Assembly (NCBI GenBank): GCA_030147525.1 | Contig: JASBVF010000001.1 | Coordinates: 1 to 64,000 of the forward strand | Direction: 5' to 3' | DNA length: 64,000 nt | Source: Bacteroidota bacterium | GTDB taxonomy: Bacteria > Bacteroidota > Bacteroidia > Chitinophagales > Saprospiraceae | Part shown: positions 24,853-36,378 of the stretch, one piece after another | Position numbering within the stretch: position 1 is the stretch's first letter | Layout of the letters: every line of letters starts with the position of its first letter | The notes under the pieces: model-generated | Told to the model about the DNA's origin: nothing | Database searches by the model: none | Seen by the model: only the letters and a program-made list of their open reading frames with translations | Made by a program: the position numbers and the translations under genes

Positions 24853-25281
24853 ATGTCAAATTCTCAATCCTCAACACCCAAAGCTCAATCCCCTGTTCTA
24901 CTTTTCGATGGCGTTTGCAACCTCTGCAATGCCACCGTCCAGTTCGTCATCCGCCAGGATCCGGAAGGCATCTTCCAATTCGCTTCTCTGCAATCGGAAG
25001 CAGGTCAGGCATTTTTAAAAAAATTCAAATTGCCAACGGATGAACTTAACACAGTGGTGTTGGTGGACGACGGCAAAGCCTACACCCGCTCGGATGTGGT
25101 TTTACAGATTTCGAAAAAACTGGGTGGCTGGTGGCGGTTGATGCAGTTATTTTACATAGTTCCCCGCCCTGTTCGCAATATCGTGTACGACTGGATAGCC
25201 AGGAATCGCTACCGCTGGTTCGGAAAAAAAGACGAATGCTGGCTGCCAACGCCTGAATTGAAGCGCCGTTTTTTGTCTTAA
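24853..25281 (+). CDS. DCC-family thiol-disulfide oxidoreductase-like protein (DUF393)
   Basis: 142 residues, no signal peptide. The family motif is complete: Asp19, Cys22 and Cys25 in LLFDGVCNLCNATVQFV. The usual follow-on is present too (FASLQSE.G), as are the VLQISKKLGGWWRLM region and the YRWFGKKDECW end. DCC proteins have a thioredoxin-like fold with a redox CxxC; their substrates are unknown. Downstream of the NadR-like kinase in the same operon. Confidence 0.9.
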   Translation: MSNSQSSTPKAQSPVLLFDGVCNLCNATVQFVIRQDPEGIFQFASLQSEAGQAFLKKFKLPTDELNTVVLVDDGKAYTRSDVVLQISKKLGGWWRLMQLFYIVPRPVRNIVYDWIARNRYRWFGKKDECWLPTPELKRRFLS

Positions 25282-25465
25282 TGTCAAATTCCTACCAGAA
25301 GAACAAGTTCTTCTTTTTTTTAAAAACCTTTCTTACAGATTGCTGTTAATACGACTCGTTTGAGGAAAACACATGGTTCAAAAGCCGGAAGCGGTTTGAG
25401 AATTTTGAAAATACGCTCGATCAAGTTTTAAGCATAAGATTAATGATTTTAGTTGGTGAAAAAGG

Positions 25466-25496
25466 ATCCCGGCAGGCCTCGTTGCCTGACCGGGAT
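25466..25496. terminator. Bidirectional terminator between convergent genes
   Basis: A 12-bp stem (atcccggcaggc / gcctg-a-ccgggat, one bulged A) with a six-base loop, flanked by a T-run on the plus strand and an A-run on the other side. It sits 10 bases beyond the barrel gene stop on the minus strand and 185 bases after the DCC gene on the plus strand. Confidence 0.85.
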
Positions 25497-25505
25497 TTTC
25501 TTTTT

Positions 25506-26684
25506 TCAATTTTTCGGAGCAGGCACATCTTTGAACAGCCCGCCATGTTGCATGGCAGCATGTTTTCCACCAAAACGGTATGCCGCCGAAACGCTCACCA
25601 GGTAATCAGCGAAGGCTGCATCACCGTGGCGATCATTTCTGATGTCGTAAACACTCTTCACCCGGTTCCGATAAAGCGCAACCGGTACGCTGAGTGAGAG
25701 AGTGGCATTTTTATACGAATAAAAAATGCCCGGCTCGGCGGAAATCACGTAACCCGGCCGGCGGAAACCTTCCTCTTTTCCAATCAAATCTCTGGCCGGT
25801 ACGCCCTCAATCCGGCCGCCCAGGTTGAACACGACATTTGATTGCGGCAGCACAACGTAACTCAAACCCAACCTCGCCGAATACTGGTCAGCGACCGAAT
25901 GATAGGCAATGAGCGGGTCAACGTTTGCGAGCGTTCCCCTCGTCAGCGTATTGTTCGTGTTGCGGGGGTTGAAGAGATAAAAACCGCTGAAATAAGCCGA
26001 AACTTTGTGAGCAATAGAATGAAAACCCTGCAACTCCATGTTGAAACCCCAGCCGCCATCACCTAACTGGATGGACTGGTCCACAGCCCGTTGAATGGTG
26101 TAGTCCTGGCCGTTTTCATCAAGTTTGTGAAAATTCCCCTGCACGTTTGATTTGCCGGTAGGAGCCTTGACGCCCAATCCAATCGAAAGGTTACTGCTCA
26201 TGAATTTTTCCGGATCGAACAGCCAGTAAGTACCGGATACCCGCAAATCGCCGATACCGCTGGCATCGGTATGAAAACGCTGTTGCTGTGGATTGGCTTC
26301 AATTGAGTTGCCGTAATGCTCGTAAAGCGAAGAGCGGTCGTAAAAATTGACCGGGAGGTTGACGTTGATTGAAAAACGGTTGCTAAGACCATAGGACAAT
26401 CCGAAGTCTGCTGTGTGAGCGTAGTTGACCACTTCTGTGTTATTAGCCACCCGTTCGGTTTCCTCATGGGAGCCACGGAAGTGGCGGAAGGATTTGAAAT
26501 AACGGTAACCCAGCGAGGCCTGCCATTGCCCCTTACCCAGCGAAATGAGATTATTGCCACCTACGGCCATGCCCGTGCAGCCCATGCCGCCACGAATAGC
26601 GACGCAACCCTGCGACTGCCCGTTTTTCACCAAAAAAAATGTTGAAAAGAAAAGTATAAAGACGAAAGTGATTCTTGCATTCAT
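25506..26684 (-). CDS. Outer-membrane beta-barrel transporter-like protein
   Basis: 392 residues from ATG 26684, chosen because it directly precedes the signal peptide (ITFVFILFFSTFFLVKNGQSQ); an upstream ATG at 26747 would add 21 unlikely residues. The mature start has two close cysteines (GCVAIRGGMGCTG), then long alternating strands (GQWQASLGYRYFKSFRHFRG, ADFGLSYGLSNRFSINVNLP) to a C-terminal aromatic strand. The pattern resembles outer-membrane transporter or porin barrels (MetA-pathway phenol-degradation type); substrate not evident. It follows the 168-residue exported protein on the same strand. Confidence 0.75.
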   Translation of the reverse strand: MNARITFVFILFFSTFFLVKNGQSQGCVAIRGGMGCTGMAVGGNNLISLGKGQWQASLGYRYFKSFRHFRGSHEETERVANNTEVVNYAHTADFGLSYGLSNRFSINVNLPVNFYDRSSLYEHYGNSIEANPQQQRFHTDASGIGDLRVSGTYWLFDPEKFMSSNLSIGLGVKAPTGKSNVQGNFHKLDENGQDYTIQRAVDQSIQLGDGGWGFNMELQGFHSIAHKVSAYFSGFYLFNPRNTNNTLTRGTLANVDPLIAYHSVADQYSARLGLSYVVLPQSNVVFNLGGRIEGVPARDLIGKEEGFRRPGYVISAEPGIFYSYKNATLSLSVPVALYRNRVKSVYDIRNDRHGDAAFADYLVSVSAAYRFGGKHAAMQHGGLFKDVPAPKN

Positions 26685-26908
26685 ATTTCGAATGAAAATT
26701 GTTTGCCATCGGCTTGCAGCCCCGACCTTGCATGTGCAGGACGGCAAGCCGATCTGGCGGTGTTTAAAAATGGATGATTAAATTTTATTGCCGTTCGCAG
26801 CGAGGTGTGGAAGTGCAAAAATTTCAGCAGATGAAACTGCAAAAACGTACTCTTCCCTTACTCAAAGAGACGACAAACAAGACCAACGTTGACGAAAGAT
26901 TGCCCGGT

Positions 26909-27415
26909 TCAAACTGCGTCGGGCGGTGGGGTGAGTAGCGAAATAAAAAGTTGATGGTGAAGTGCAGAGTGTTGAAAATTAGAAGACGGAACGACCGCAA
27001 CCTTTGCAACCGGGAGTTCAATTGCCGGAATAGTAAAATCCTGGTGCAGGCTTTTAAGTTGCGCTGCTTTTTCATTCTGTTCCTGCTGCGACTGTTGCTG
27101 GCGGGTAACTTGCTCGTAGCTCACGTCGCTGGAATCTTGCGAAAGGGCGTAGTAAACCGTTTCATCATTGATTTCTTTGGAAAAAGCAAAGAAGTCGCTA
27201 TAGATGTAACCCCTCGGTGTGAGATTCTCTTCTTGCAGGATTTTAACGACTGCCTCCACACCGGTTTCCTCCATGACGGTGGTGGCAATGGCCTGCTCCG
27301 CCTCATCCATCCGGTGTTCAATTTCGATCAAATAGCTAACCTCGAAGTACACATGACCACCGATCCACTGGCAGGTGGATACGGTAAGCAGTAGCCATGC
27401 GTAGAATTTTTTCAT
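26909..27415 (-). CDS. Exported protein of unknown function, 168 residues
   Basis: N-terminal hydrophobic segment (AWLLLTVSTCQWIGGHVYFEVSYL) is a signal peptide or membrane anchor. The central part is acidic with HRMDEAEQAIATTVMEETG and a Gln-rich helix (RQQQSQQEQNEKAAQLKSL). The protein ends in LLTPPPDAV. No domain recognised. Its size and shape recall small exported partners encoded before outer-membrane transporters in Bacteroidota. The barrel gene lies 225 bases downstream on the same strand; linkage is suggestive only. Confidence 0.62.
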   Translation of the reverse strand: MKKFYAWLLLTVSTCQWIGGHVYFEVSYLIEIEHRMDEAEQAIATTVMEETGVEAVVKILQEENLTPRGYIYSDFFAFSKEINDETVYYALSQDSSDVSYEQVTRQQQSQQEQNEKAAQLKSLHQDFTIPAIELPVAKVAVVPSSNFQHSALHHQLFISLLTPPPDAV

Positions 27416-27464
27416 ATTTCGAGGATGAAATTCGGTGCAATGTAGGGGTATTTTTACAAAAATG

Positions 27465-29486
<2,022 letters not shown>

Positions 29487-29523
29487 CGGGTGGAATGGGT
29501 TTGTAAAAGTGGAAGAGAGGGAA

Positions 29524-29531
29524 CAAAGATA
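29524..29531 (-). promoter_or_regulatory. Candidate -7 element of uvrB
   Basis: TATCTTTG on the minus strand matches TAnnTTTG exactly and is 37 bases before the ATG at 29486. No -33 TTTG is at the usual distance. Confidence 0.4.
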
Positions 29532-29617
29532 AAACATGGCAGGTTGAAGAATGTAGCACAATCCCCGGAATTATTGGGTATTTTTGCACACCAGGTAACC
29601 AGCGACTTATAACGTCA

Positions 29618-29839
29618 ATGCATGTCTACATCATGGAGTACCCTCGATTTGACCGGACAAAATTCAAACAACAAAGTTTTCAGGAAGCAGATCATCAATT
29701 GACTTACTGGCTTTCTAAAACACCTGCAGAACGATTACGGTCAGCCTACTATCTCATCTGTGCAGCCTGGAATTTAGACTTTCAACATCCACCTCGTATC
29801 GATAAAACAAAATTTTCGATGCGCAAACACGATGCTTGA
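29618..29839 (+). CDS. Small protein paired with a nucleotidyltransferase
   Basis: 73 residues (or 68 from ATG 29633). Core: DRTKFKQQSFQEADHQLTYW, KTPAERLRSAYYLICAAWNLD and a C-terminal PRIDKTKFSMRK. Small proteins of this type are commonly found just ahead of AbiEii/DUF6036-like nucleotidyltransferase genes in Bacteroidota (my recollection of the pattern, not checked). The stop overlaps the next start (TGATG), so the two are translated together. A role as antitoxin or partner subunit is inference. Confidence 0.7.
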   Translation: MHVYIMEYPRFDRTKFKQQSFQEADHQLTYWLSKTPAERLRSAYYLICAAWNLDFQHPPRIDKTKFSMRKHDA

Positions 29840-30287
29840 TGAGCAATATCTTTCACCCGGATTTTCAGGATTTCATTCGAGCTTTAAACGACAACGGCGT
29901 GGATTATATCCTCCTCGGCGGGTATGCCGTCATACTGCATGGCTATCCGGAGATATGGATATCTGGGTACGGGAAACTAAAGACAACTATGTTAAAATCG
30001 TGGCTGCGTTCCGGCAATTCGGAATGCCGGTGTTTGATATGACAGAGGATAATTTTTTGAAAAACCCGGACACGGATGTTTTCACTTTCGGCTCATCGCC
30101 CGTCAGCATTGATCTGATGACTTATGCCAAAGGGCTGGATTTCGGGATGGCTTTTCAAAAAGCAGAAATTCATGATTTAGAGGGCCTGAACGTAAGAGTC
30201 ATTCATATCAATGACCTTCTTCAAGCAAAAGCCGCCTCTGGCCGCGCAAAAGATAAAGACGATATCGAGCACTTGAAAAAAAAATAA
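29839..30287 (+). pseudogene. AbiEii/MNT-like nucleotidyltransferase with internal frameshift
   Basis: Start ATG 29839 overlaps the preceding stop. Frame one gives SNIFHPDFQDFIRALNDNGV, then DYILLGGYAVILHGYP and breaks near 29955. The second frame resumes with GDMDIWVRETKDNYVKIVAA and runs to the stop at 30287 (IHINDLLQAKAASGRAKDKD near the end). In relatives the two parts are joined by about four residues between GY and GD (GYPRSTGDMDIWV type). Here only two bases remain between the TAT and GGAGAT codons, so about ten bases are missing. The catalytic GG and DMDIW parts are both present but in different frames, so no active enzyme is made unless the break is an assembly error. Confidence 0.8.
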
Positions 30288-30312
30288 GCTGCTGAATACG
30301 CTTACCAAATTC

Positions 30313-31917
30313 TCACTTCCTCCCACCCCGGTTCGGCGGCCTGTTTCCCCGGCGACTCCGGCTCTCATCCCGGTCGCTTTTAATGATAAAACCCTTCTTG
30401 CCGGATGTTTCCTTGAAAATGGAAGAGGACCACTTTTCCTGTTTTTCCTTTGACTTGTCCTGTTTCTCAGCAGCCGGCTTATTTTCCTGTGGCGCAGGTT
30501 TTTGCTTTTCAGTCTGCTGCGGCCGTGGTTCCCTCGGCTGGTTGGCATCATTGGAAGAACGGCGTGGCGGACGGTTACGACGCCTGTTGGATGACCGGCG
30601 GCTGTTCCGGCTTTGTTTTTCCTCCCTTGGCTTTTCTTCCTGAGAGCCGGACGCTTCCGCCGCTGCGTTTTCCTGCCTGCCGGACGAACGCTGCGGCCGG
30701 TTTCTTTGCGGCTGGGAAGACCGGCGATCGTCCCGGCGCTGACGCTCCTGCTGAGGTGGCGTGTCATCTTCGAAACGCTGGCCTAGTGGATATGGGTGAT
30801 CTTCCACGATTGGAATTTTGAGACCGATCAAGCGTTGAATATCCCGCAGGTAGGCTTTTTCTTCTTCGTCGCAAAATGAAAAAGCAATGCCGCTGGCCCC
30901 GGCCCTCCCCGTCCGACCGATGCGGTGGACGTAGGTTTCGGGAATGTTCGGCAGGTCGAAATTGACCACGTGTGTCAACTCGTCGATGTCAATGCCACGG
31001 GCAGCAATGTCAGTTGCGACCAGCACCCGGATTTCTCCTGTTTTAAAATTTTGCAGCGCATTCTGCCTGGCCGTTTGAGACTTATTCCCATGAATGGCCA
31101 TGGCACTGATGCCGGATCGGTTCAGGTCCTGGGCTACCCGGTTGGCGCCGTGCTTGGTTCGGGTAAAAACAAGCGCATTGTTCACACCCGCGTTGTTCAG
31201 CAGGTGAAGCAGCAGGCGACGTTTCTGTCTTTTATCCACAAAAAAGACGGATTGCTCGATGGCCTCAACGGTCGTAGAGACGGGCGTAACCGCCACTTTG
31301 ATGGGGTCTGTGAGGATGTCGTTGGCCAGCTTTGCAATTTCAGGGGGCATGGTGGCGGAGAAAAACAGCGTCTGGCGCTTCTCCGGCAATTGTTTGATCA
31401 CACGGCGTACATCGTGAATGAAGCCCATGTCCAGCATGCGGTCGGCCTCGTCGAGCACGAAGATTTCGACGTCTTTCAAAGAAACAAATCCCTGGTTCAT
31501 CAGGTCGAGCAGGCGGCCCGGCGTAGCAACGAGGATGTCCACGCCACGGCGGAGCGCTTCCACCTGCGGGTTTTGCCCGACACCGCCGAAGATGACGAGC
31601 TTACGCAGTCGCATGTGCCGGCCGTATGCTTTGAAGCTTTCTTCGATCTGGATGGCCAGTTCCCGGGTAGGCGTCAGGATGAGGGCTTTGATGGGCCGCT
31701 CCTTTTGTCGGGAAAGGTGCTCGCCATGCAGCGTTTGTAAAATAGGCAGGGCGAACGCAGCCGTTTTACCCGTACCGGTCTGTGCGCAGGCCAGCAAATC
31801 CCGGCCTTTAAGCGAGTGCGGTATGGACTGTGCCTGAATGGGTGTCGGCGATTCGTATCCTTCTTCTTGTAGTGCCCGGAGTAGGGATTCTTCGAGGTTG
31901 AGTTCCTTAAATGTCAT
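30313..31917 (-). CDS. DEAD-box RNA helicase, RhlE type
   Basis: 534-residue ATP-dependent RNA helicase acting in RNA remodelling or ribosome assembly. All motifs are visible: Q motif near [23 protein letters not shown] (Walker A), [37 protein letters not shown] and [10 protein letters not shown]. The core ends near 380. A 150-residue disordered, Arg/Gln/Asn-rich tail ([17 protein letters not shown]) follows, as in many Bacteroidota RhlE proteins, and likely binds RNA. It converges with the nucleotidyltransferase module, 25 bases between the stops. The 254 bases upstream hold no clear promoter match. Confidence 0.93.
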   Translation of the reverse strand: MTFKELNLEESLLRALQEEGYESPTPIQAQSIPHSLKGRDLLACAQTGTGKTAAFALPILQTLHGEHLSRQKERPIKALILTPTRELAIQIEESFKAYGRHMRLRKLVIFGGVGQNPQVEALRRGVDILVATPGRLLDLMNQGFVSLKDVEIFVLDEADRMLDMGFIHDVRRVIKQLPEKRQTLFFSATMPPEIAKLANDILTDPIKVAVTPVSTTVEAIEQSVFFVDKRQKRRLLLHLLNNAGVNNALVFTRTKHGANRVAQDLNRSGISAMAIHGNKSQTARQNALQNFKTGEIRVLVATDIAARGIDIDELTHVVNFDLPNIPETYVHRIGRTGRAGASGIAFSFCDEEEKAYLRDIQRLIGLKIPIVEDHPYPLGQRFEDDTPPQQERQRRDDRRSSQPQRNRPQRSSGRQENAAAEASGSQEEKPREEKQSRNSRRSSNRRRNRPPRRSSNDANQPREPRPQQTEKQKPAPQENKPAAEKQDKSKEKQEKWSSSIFKETSGKKGFIIKSDRDESRSRRGNRPPNRGGRK

Positions 31918-32171
31918 GTATTTTATTTGAATTTGCCGGATTCTTAGTGTTTTGGCGTTTTGGCAGTTTGTGCTAAATTTTAAATTACATCCCCTGCTTC
32001 TCCAATACGCTAACGTACTAAAACGCCAACTGATCTTCTTTCAACGTAAAAACTGCTGCTGAGTTCTAACACCTTCAGCGCCTTACTTTTAAGTTGTGAT
32101 GTTTAAAGCACAAAGGTGAAGATTTTTCAGGGGAGTTGGGAGAGCCGCTAATTTATTGATCCAGGTTCAGC

Positions 32172-32699
32172 TCAACCGACCTTCAGCTCGTACAACATCA
32201 GCTCCTCCTCATCATTCGGGATGGATATCATTTTTGAAAAACGCAGCCCCAGCTTTTCAATCAGTTTTTGCGAAGCAACATTTTCTCTGGTCGTGATGGC
32301 GCTGATCTGTGGGAGCTTGAACTGGTGAATGCCCGCTTCCAGGATTTTTTTAGCACTTTCAAAAGCAAAGCCCTGTTTTTCGTAAAGCGGAAGAAAGGCA
32401 AAGCCGATATCCACCCCTTCCAAACCTTCACGGTCGTACAGCCCACAAGTGCCCATACTGACGCCGTCTGATTTCCGAATGACCGTGTAATTGCCAAAAC
32501 CCAGACGTTGTAACTGAGGCGTCATTTTTTGCCGAACGTAGGCGGCCGCATCTTCAGCCGTCCTGATATTTCTGTCGCCGATGTATTTTATCCACTTCGG
32601 CGTATTCATTAGCTCCACTAAAAAACCGGCATCCTCTTCGGCGGTGGGCCGAAGGATCAGGCGCTCAGTTTCAAAATGCAGGTAAGTAGTAGCTGTCAT
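32172..32699 (-). CDS. GNAT acetyltransferase, RimJ/RimL type
   Basis: 175 residues, soluble. Start of domain ETERLILRPTAEEDAGFLVEL is the standard RimJ/RimL N-terminus. The acetyl-CoA binding region reads IGFAFLPLYEKQGFAFESAK, with SAITTRENVASQKLIEKLGL further on. Family members acetylate the alpha-amino group of ribosomal proteins or small amines. The substrate here cannot be told. Single gene between the helicase and the SWIM-SNF2 gene. Confidence 0.9.
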   Translation of the reverse strand: MTATTYLHFETERLILRPTAEEDAGFLVELMNTPKWIKYIGDRNIRTAEDAAAYVRQKMTPQLQRLGFGNYTVIRKSDGVSMGTCGLYDREGLEGVDIGFAFLPLYEKQGFAFESAKKILEAGIHQFKLPQISAITTRENVASQKLIEKLGLRFSKMISIPNDEEELMLYELKVG

Positions 32700-32766
32700 G
32701 TCCCTTGAGTTATCCGATTGAGTTTCCTCACTGTATTGGCTTAATTTTTTTTGAAAAATGAAAACC

Positions 32767-35700
32767 TCATGCCCCCATCATCACCAGCTTGCTCAGTTCC
32801 TCGTTGGATAAATTCCCGATCCAATTCTCACCCGTAGCCACGGTCAGATTGGCCAGATCTTTTTTCATCTTCAGCATTTCATCGATTTTTTCCTCAAAAG
32901 TGCCCTGTGTGATCATGCGCCAGACCATCACATTTTTCTCCTGCCCGATGCGGTAGGCCCGATCAGTAGCCTGTGCCTCCACAGCAGGATTCCACCAGAG
33001 GTCGTAGTGGATGACATTGCTGGCGGCTGTCAGGTTGAGTCCGGTACCACCGGCCTTCAGCGAGAGGATGAAAGTATCAGCGAAGGGGTCGTTCTGGAAA
33101 GCCTCAACCATTTTGTCGCGGTGAGGGCGGGGCGTGCCGCCGTGCAAAAAGAGGGGTTCTTTTCCGTAGGTGTCAGCGAGAAAACCCATAATCAACTCGC
33201 CCATTTCACGGTATTGGGTGAAGATGAGCGTTTTCTCATTGTTCTCGTAGATGGTGTCGAGCAGGCTGAGCAAGAGGTCAGCTTTGCCGGAAAGAGCAGG
33301 AGAGGAATTACCTTTTTTCAAAAACTGGAATGGGTGATTGCAAATCTGCTTGAGCGCCGTGATCATCTTCAGCACCAGGCCCTGCCGCTTAATGTCATTG
33401 CCCTCTCCATAAATCTGATCCATACTTTCACGCACGACAGATTCGTAGATGGCGGCCTGCTCCGGCGTCAGGTTGGCGTAGCTGTTGTTTTCAATTTTTT
33501 CAGGCAGATCAGCGATAATGGATTTGTCGGATTTTAGGCGGCGCAGAATGAACGGGGCCGTTATTTTTTTAAACAACTCCGCCTGATGTTGATTGTGCTC
33601 TTTCTGGATGGGCTTGGCGAAGGTTTCAGCGAACTGTTTCGGCGAACCGAGATAGCCGTGATTCGTAAAATCCATGATGCTCCAGAATTCCGAAAGCCGG
33701 TTCTCCACCGGTGTACCACTCATGGCGATCCGCACCGTGGCCGGAATGGACTTCACTGCCTTGGTCTGGGCTGTACCGGCATTTTTAATATTTTGCGCCT
33801 CATCGATGACGGTGCAGTACCACTCCATTTTTTGCAGCAAATCCAGTTCACTGCGCACGATGCCGTACGTAGTAATAATTACGTCGGGATTGACGACTCC
33901 AAGCGAACGTTTTTGGCCATGATAGACAGCAGCTACTAATGCGGGAGCGAATTTTTCAATCTCCTTCTGCCAGTTAGTCAGCAGCGAAGTGGGTACGACG
34001 ACGAGGGCTTTCTTTTTTTTCAAAAGCCCTTCTTCCTTGAACTTCAACAGCGTCGCAATTACCTGGAGCGTTTTACCCAATCCCATGTCATCGGCGATGA
34101 GACTGCCAAAGCCAAGCCGGGAATTTTTCAGCATCCAGTCGTATCCCGTAAGCTGGTAGGGGCGAAGAGTAGCCTGCAGGCCTTCCGGCAGGGGTACTTC
34201 GTCCGGCTGAACGAGCTCACGGATGAGCGCCTTCGCCTCGGGCGACAAGCCGATTTTCACGCCCTCGTATTCCTGGGCCAGCAGCACCTGCAACGCCTGA
34301 AAACCGTTGAGCCGGGGCGGGTCGTCAAGTTTGTTGAAAAGCTTGATCAGTTCGTCCTCATCGATGAGAATGTAACGGTCCTTCAGTTTGACAATGCCGT
34401 TGAGGTTAGTGACCATTTTTTCAAAATCACTCACCGGTAAAAACTGGTCGCCGATCGCCACCTGCCAGTTGAACTGCATGAGGTCACCAAAACTGATGAA
34501 GGAACCTTCGTTTTTGGAAGGTGACTTTTTCGCCAGCAAAGTAGCCTGAGGCCGCACGAGATGTTTCAGCGATTTTGGTAACAGAATACGAATGCCAAAC
34601 AGACTGAGTGCCGGCAGCATTTTTAACAAAACTTCGACGAACGTCTGTCCGTCGTACAGCAGTTGCAGGTCGCCCTCTTCTTCCACGATTTCGGAGAGGT
34701 GCGGGAAGTAATCGGCCAGCAACATCACGTCCTTGAGTACATCGTAACGTACCGATTCGTATTGTTTTTCTTTTAAAATAGCACTAAGTGGCAAGGGCGT
34801 CTGCAAGGGTTCCGGCCGGTACTCGACCATGAGCTGAATGCCGAACTTGCCATCCATGTCTGCCACTTTCACCAGCGGCACGTAGTCTTTGTGGGTCAGG
34901 TAAAAATTGTTGAGCCAAAGCTGGACCAACTGCGGGGTGTCAGGGTTCGGAAATTTTACAGGTCTGCCGTCCGTAGTGAACCTGAAAAATTGCACCAGCG
35001 GCTCCGGGTCGTAGCCCGATGTTTCCATAATGCTGTGCCCGATAAAAAAGGAACTAAGCGAGTTGAGGGCTTCCGTTGGCGACTGCGTCATTCCTGCTTT
35101 GCCAGCGTTCAGGACCAGTAAATCAGGAGGGAGCTTCCCGGCTAATTTTTCAAACAAGGCCTTCACCTCCTGTTGAATGACGGCAGGCACCCAGCGAATG
35201 CGGAAAGTACCGGGTTCGCATTCCAGCAGCTGCGGCATGATGGCACCCTGCTTTGCCAGCATCAGCGAAAAATAGAACACATCGTACAGCGCTACGGTAT
35301 TGGGATGAGTTCTTCGCAAAACCTCAGGATCCCACGCCAGCAGGATCTGGATGAGATCTTCCGTACTGCTATGTTTCAGCAGCTTCTCTTTGCCTTTTTT
35401 ATCGTGTACCCGCAGATCACGCAGAAAGAGATTGTGATCAAAAACGAGTTGCAGACGATCTTCCGGTTCGATGGAGTAGGTCAGCTTCCGTGGCACCACA
35501 TTCCCGCTGAGAAGTTTGGCAGCCGACCGGCTTGTTCCGGCATAAAGTTTTTCGATGACGGCTTTAAAATCGCCATCGAAGAACAGGGGCCTGGGCTTGA
35601 ACAGTGTCAAAATGTCCGGCCCGGCATCAGGTATGGTGGTGAAATCAAGGGGTTCGGCGTCCGGCCTGGTAACCTCGGTTTTTTTAGCGGAGGAAGGGGC

Positions 35701-36273
35701 ATCTGCAATCAGGTCAGCCGCCTTGGTGATGCGTTCGGCTTTTTTATCTGCGATGTGAATGCGTTTGCCTTCCAGTTCTTTCACCAGGTCCAGCCCGTGC
35801 AATTCAAAAACGAGGAAGGGGTTTCGGTCAATTTCTTCAGCGACGGTGTAGGTGACGGCGGCGAGGTGTTTACATGGCACGGCCCAATCGGGGCAGGAGC
35901 AGTCCATGCTAAAGTCTTTCCAGCTTTTTGGGAAAACATGAATATCGTTTAACTCAGCGAAATCGAGCAATTCGGTCGGAAGTTCTCTGTTAAGGAGCCG
36001 GGCGACCAAAGCGGGGTTCCGGGCGACCTCGTTGACAAGACGCTGTTGCTCCGCTTTTGAAAACACAGGCACGATAATCTGGACACGATACGGATTGGGG
36101 CGGGTGCCCTGTACTTTTGCTTCAATGCGATTGCCGGTGACTTTCACGGAGCGAACTTTGCCGGTATTGGCATAGCTCCGGCCACGAGGCAGGCGGTTAC
36201 TGAAATCGATGTTGGAGAGTGAATTAAGCCACTGTTGCCCCCACCAGGTGGAGCCGTAAGATTTTTTTGCCAT
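32767..36273 (-). CDS. SNF2-family helicase with N-terminal SWIM zinc finger
   Basis: 1,168-residue DNA translocase. A SWIM zinc finger lies near residues 120-140 (CSCPDWAVPCKHLAAV, the CxC...CxH pattern). A long middle region of SNF2-associated type follows. The SNF2 motor fills the last 480 residues: LIADDMGLGKTLQVIATLL (Walker A), VIDEAQNIKN, MSGTPVENRL, LIFTQYREMG, and LWWNPAVEAQATDRAYRIGQ near the end. Bacterial SWIM-SNF2 proteins are thought to remodel nucleoprotein or act with RNA polymerase (HepA/RapA-like, family knowledge). All motifs look intact. No operon partner. Confidence 0.93.
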   Translation of the reverse strand: MAKKSYGSTWWGQQWLNSLSNIDFSNRLPRGRSYANTGKVRSVKVTGNRIEAKVQGTRPNPYRVQIIVPVFSKAEQQRLVNEVARNPALVARLLNRELPTELLDFAELNDIHVFPKSWKDFSMDCSCPDWAVPCKHLAAVTYTVAEEIDRNPFLVFELHGLDLVKELEGKRIHIADKKAERITKAADLIADAPSSAKKTEVTRPDAEPLDFTTIPDAGPDILTLFKPRPLFFDGDFKAVIEKLYAGTSRSAAKLLSGNVVPRKLTYSIEPEDRLQLVFDHNLFLRDLRVHDKKGKEKLLKHSSTEDLIQILLAWDPEVLRRTHPNTVALYDVFYFSLMLAKQGAIMPQLLECEPGTFRIRWVPAVIQQEVKALFEKLAGKLPPDLLVLNAGKAGMTQSPTEALNSLSSFFIGHSIMETSGYDPEPLVQFFRFTTDGRPVKFPNPDTPQLVQLWLNNFYLTHKDYVPLVKVADMDGKFGIQLMVEYRPEPLQTPLPLSAILKEKQYESVRYDVLKDVMLLADYFPHLSEIVEEEGDLQLLYDGQTFVEVLLKMLPALSLFGIRILLPKSLKHLVRPQATLLAKKSPSKNEGSFISFGDLMQFNWQVAIGDQFLPVSDFEKMVTNLNGIVKLKDRYILIDEDELIKLFNKLDDPPRLNGFQALQVLLAQEYEGVKIGLSPEAKALIRELVQPDEVPLPEGLQATLRPYQLTGYDWMLKNSRLGFGSLIADDMGLGKTLQVIATLLKFKEEGLLKKKKALVVVPTSLLTNWQKEIEKFAPALVAAVYHGQKRSLGVVNPDVIITTYGIVRSELDLLQKMEWYCTVIDEAQNIKNAGTAQTKAVKSIPATVRIAMSGTPVENRLSEFWSIMDFTNHGYLGSPKQFAETFAKPIQKEHNQHQAELFKKITAPFILRRLKSDKSIIADLPEKIENNSYANLTPEQAAIYESVVRESMDQIYGEGNDIKRQGLVLKMITALKQICNHPFQFLKKGNSSPALSGKADLLLSLLDTIYENNEKTLIFTQYREMGELIMGFLADTYGKEPLFLHGGTPRPHRDKMVEAFQNDPFADTFILSLKAGGTGLNLTAASNVIHYDLWWNPAVEAQATDRAYRIGQEKNVMVWRMITQGTFEEKIDEMLKMKKDLANLTVATGENWIGNLSNEELSKLVMMGA

Positions 36274-36378
36274 TAAACAGGTCCGGTTTTTTCAAAATGC
36301 AATGCTTCGGGTTTCAAGAAGAAACCACCATGTAATTTTTGTGAACCTGAAAGCTCTCCGGACAGTTTGCTCATAATA

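Noticed and set aside
30925-31740. 271-codon plus-strand open frame
   Set aside because: Antisense to the RhlE-type helicase, whose motifs are all present.
35173-35952. 259-codon plus-strand open frame
   Set aside because: Antisense to the SWIM-SNF2 gene.
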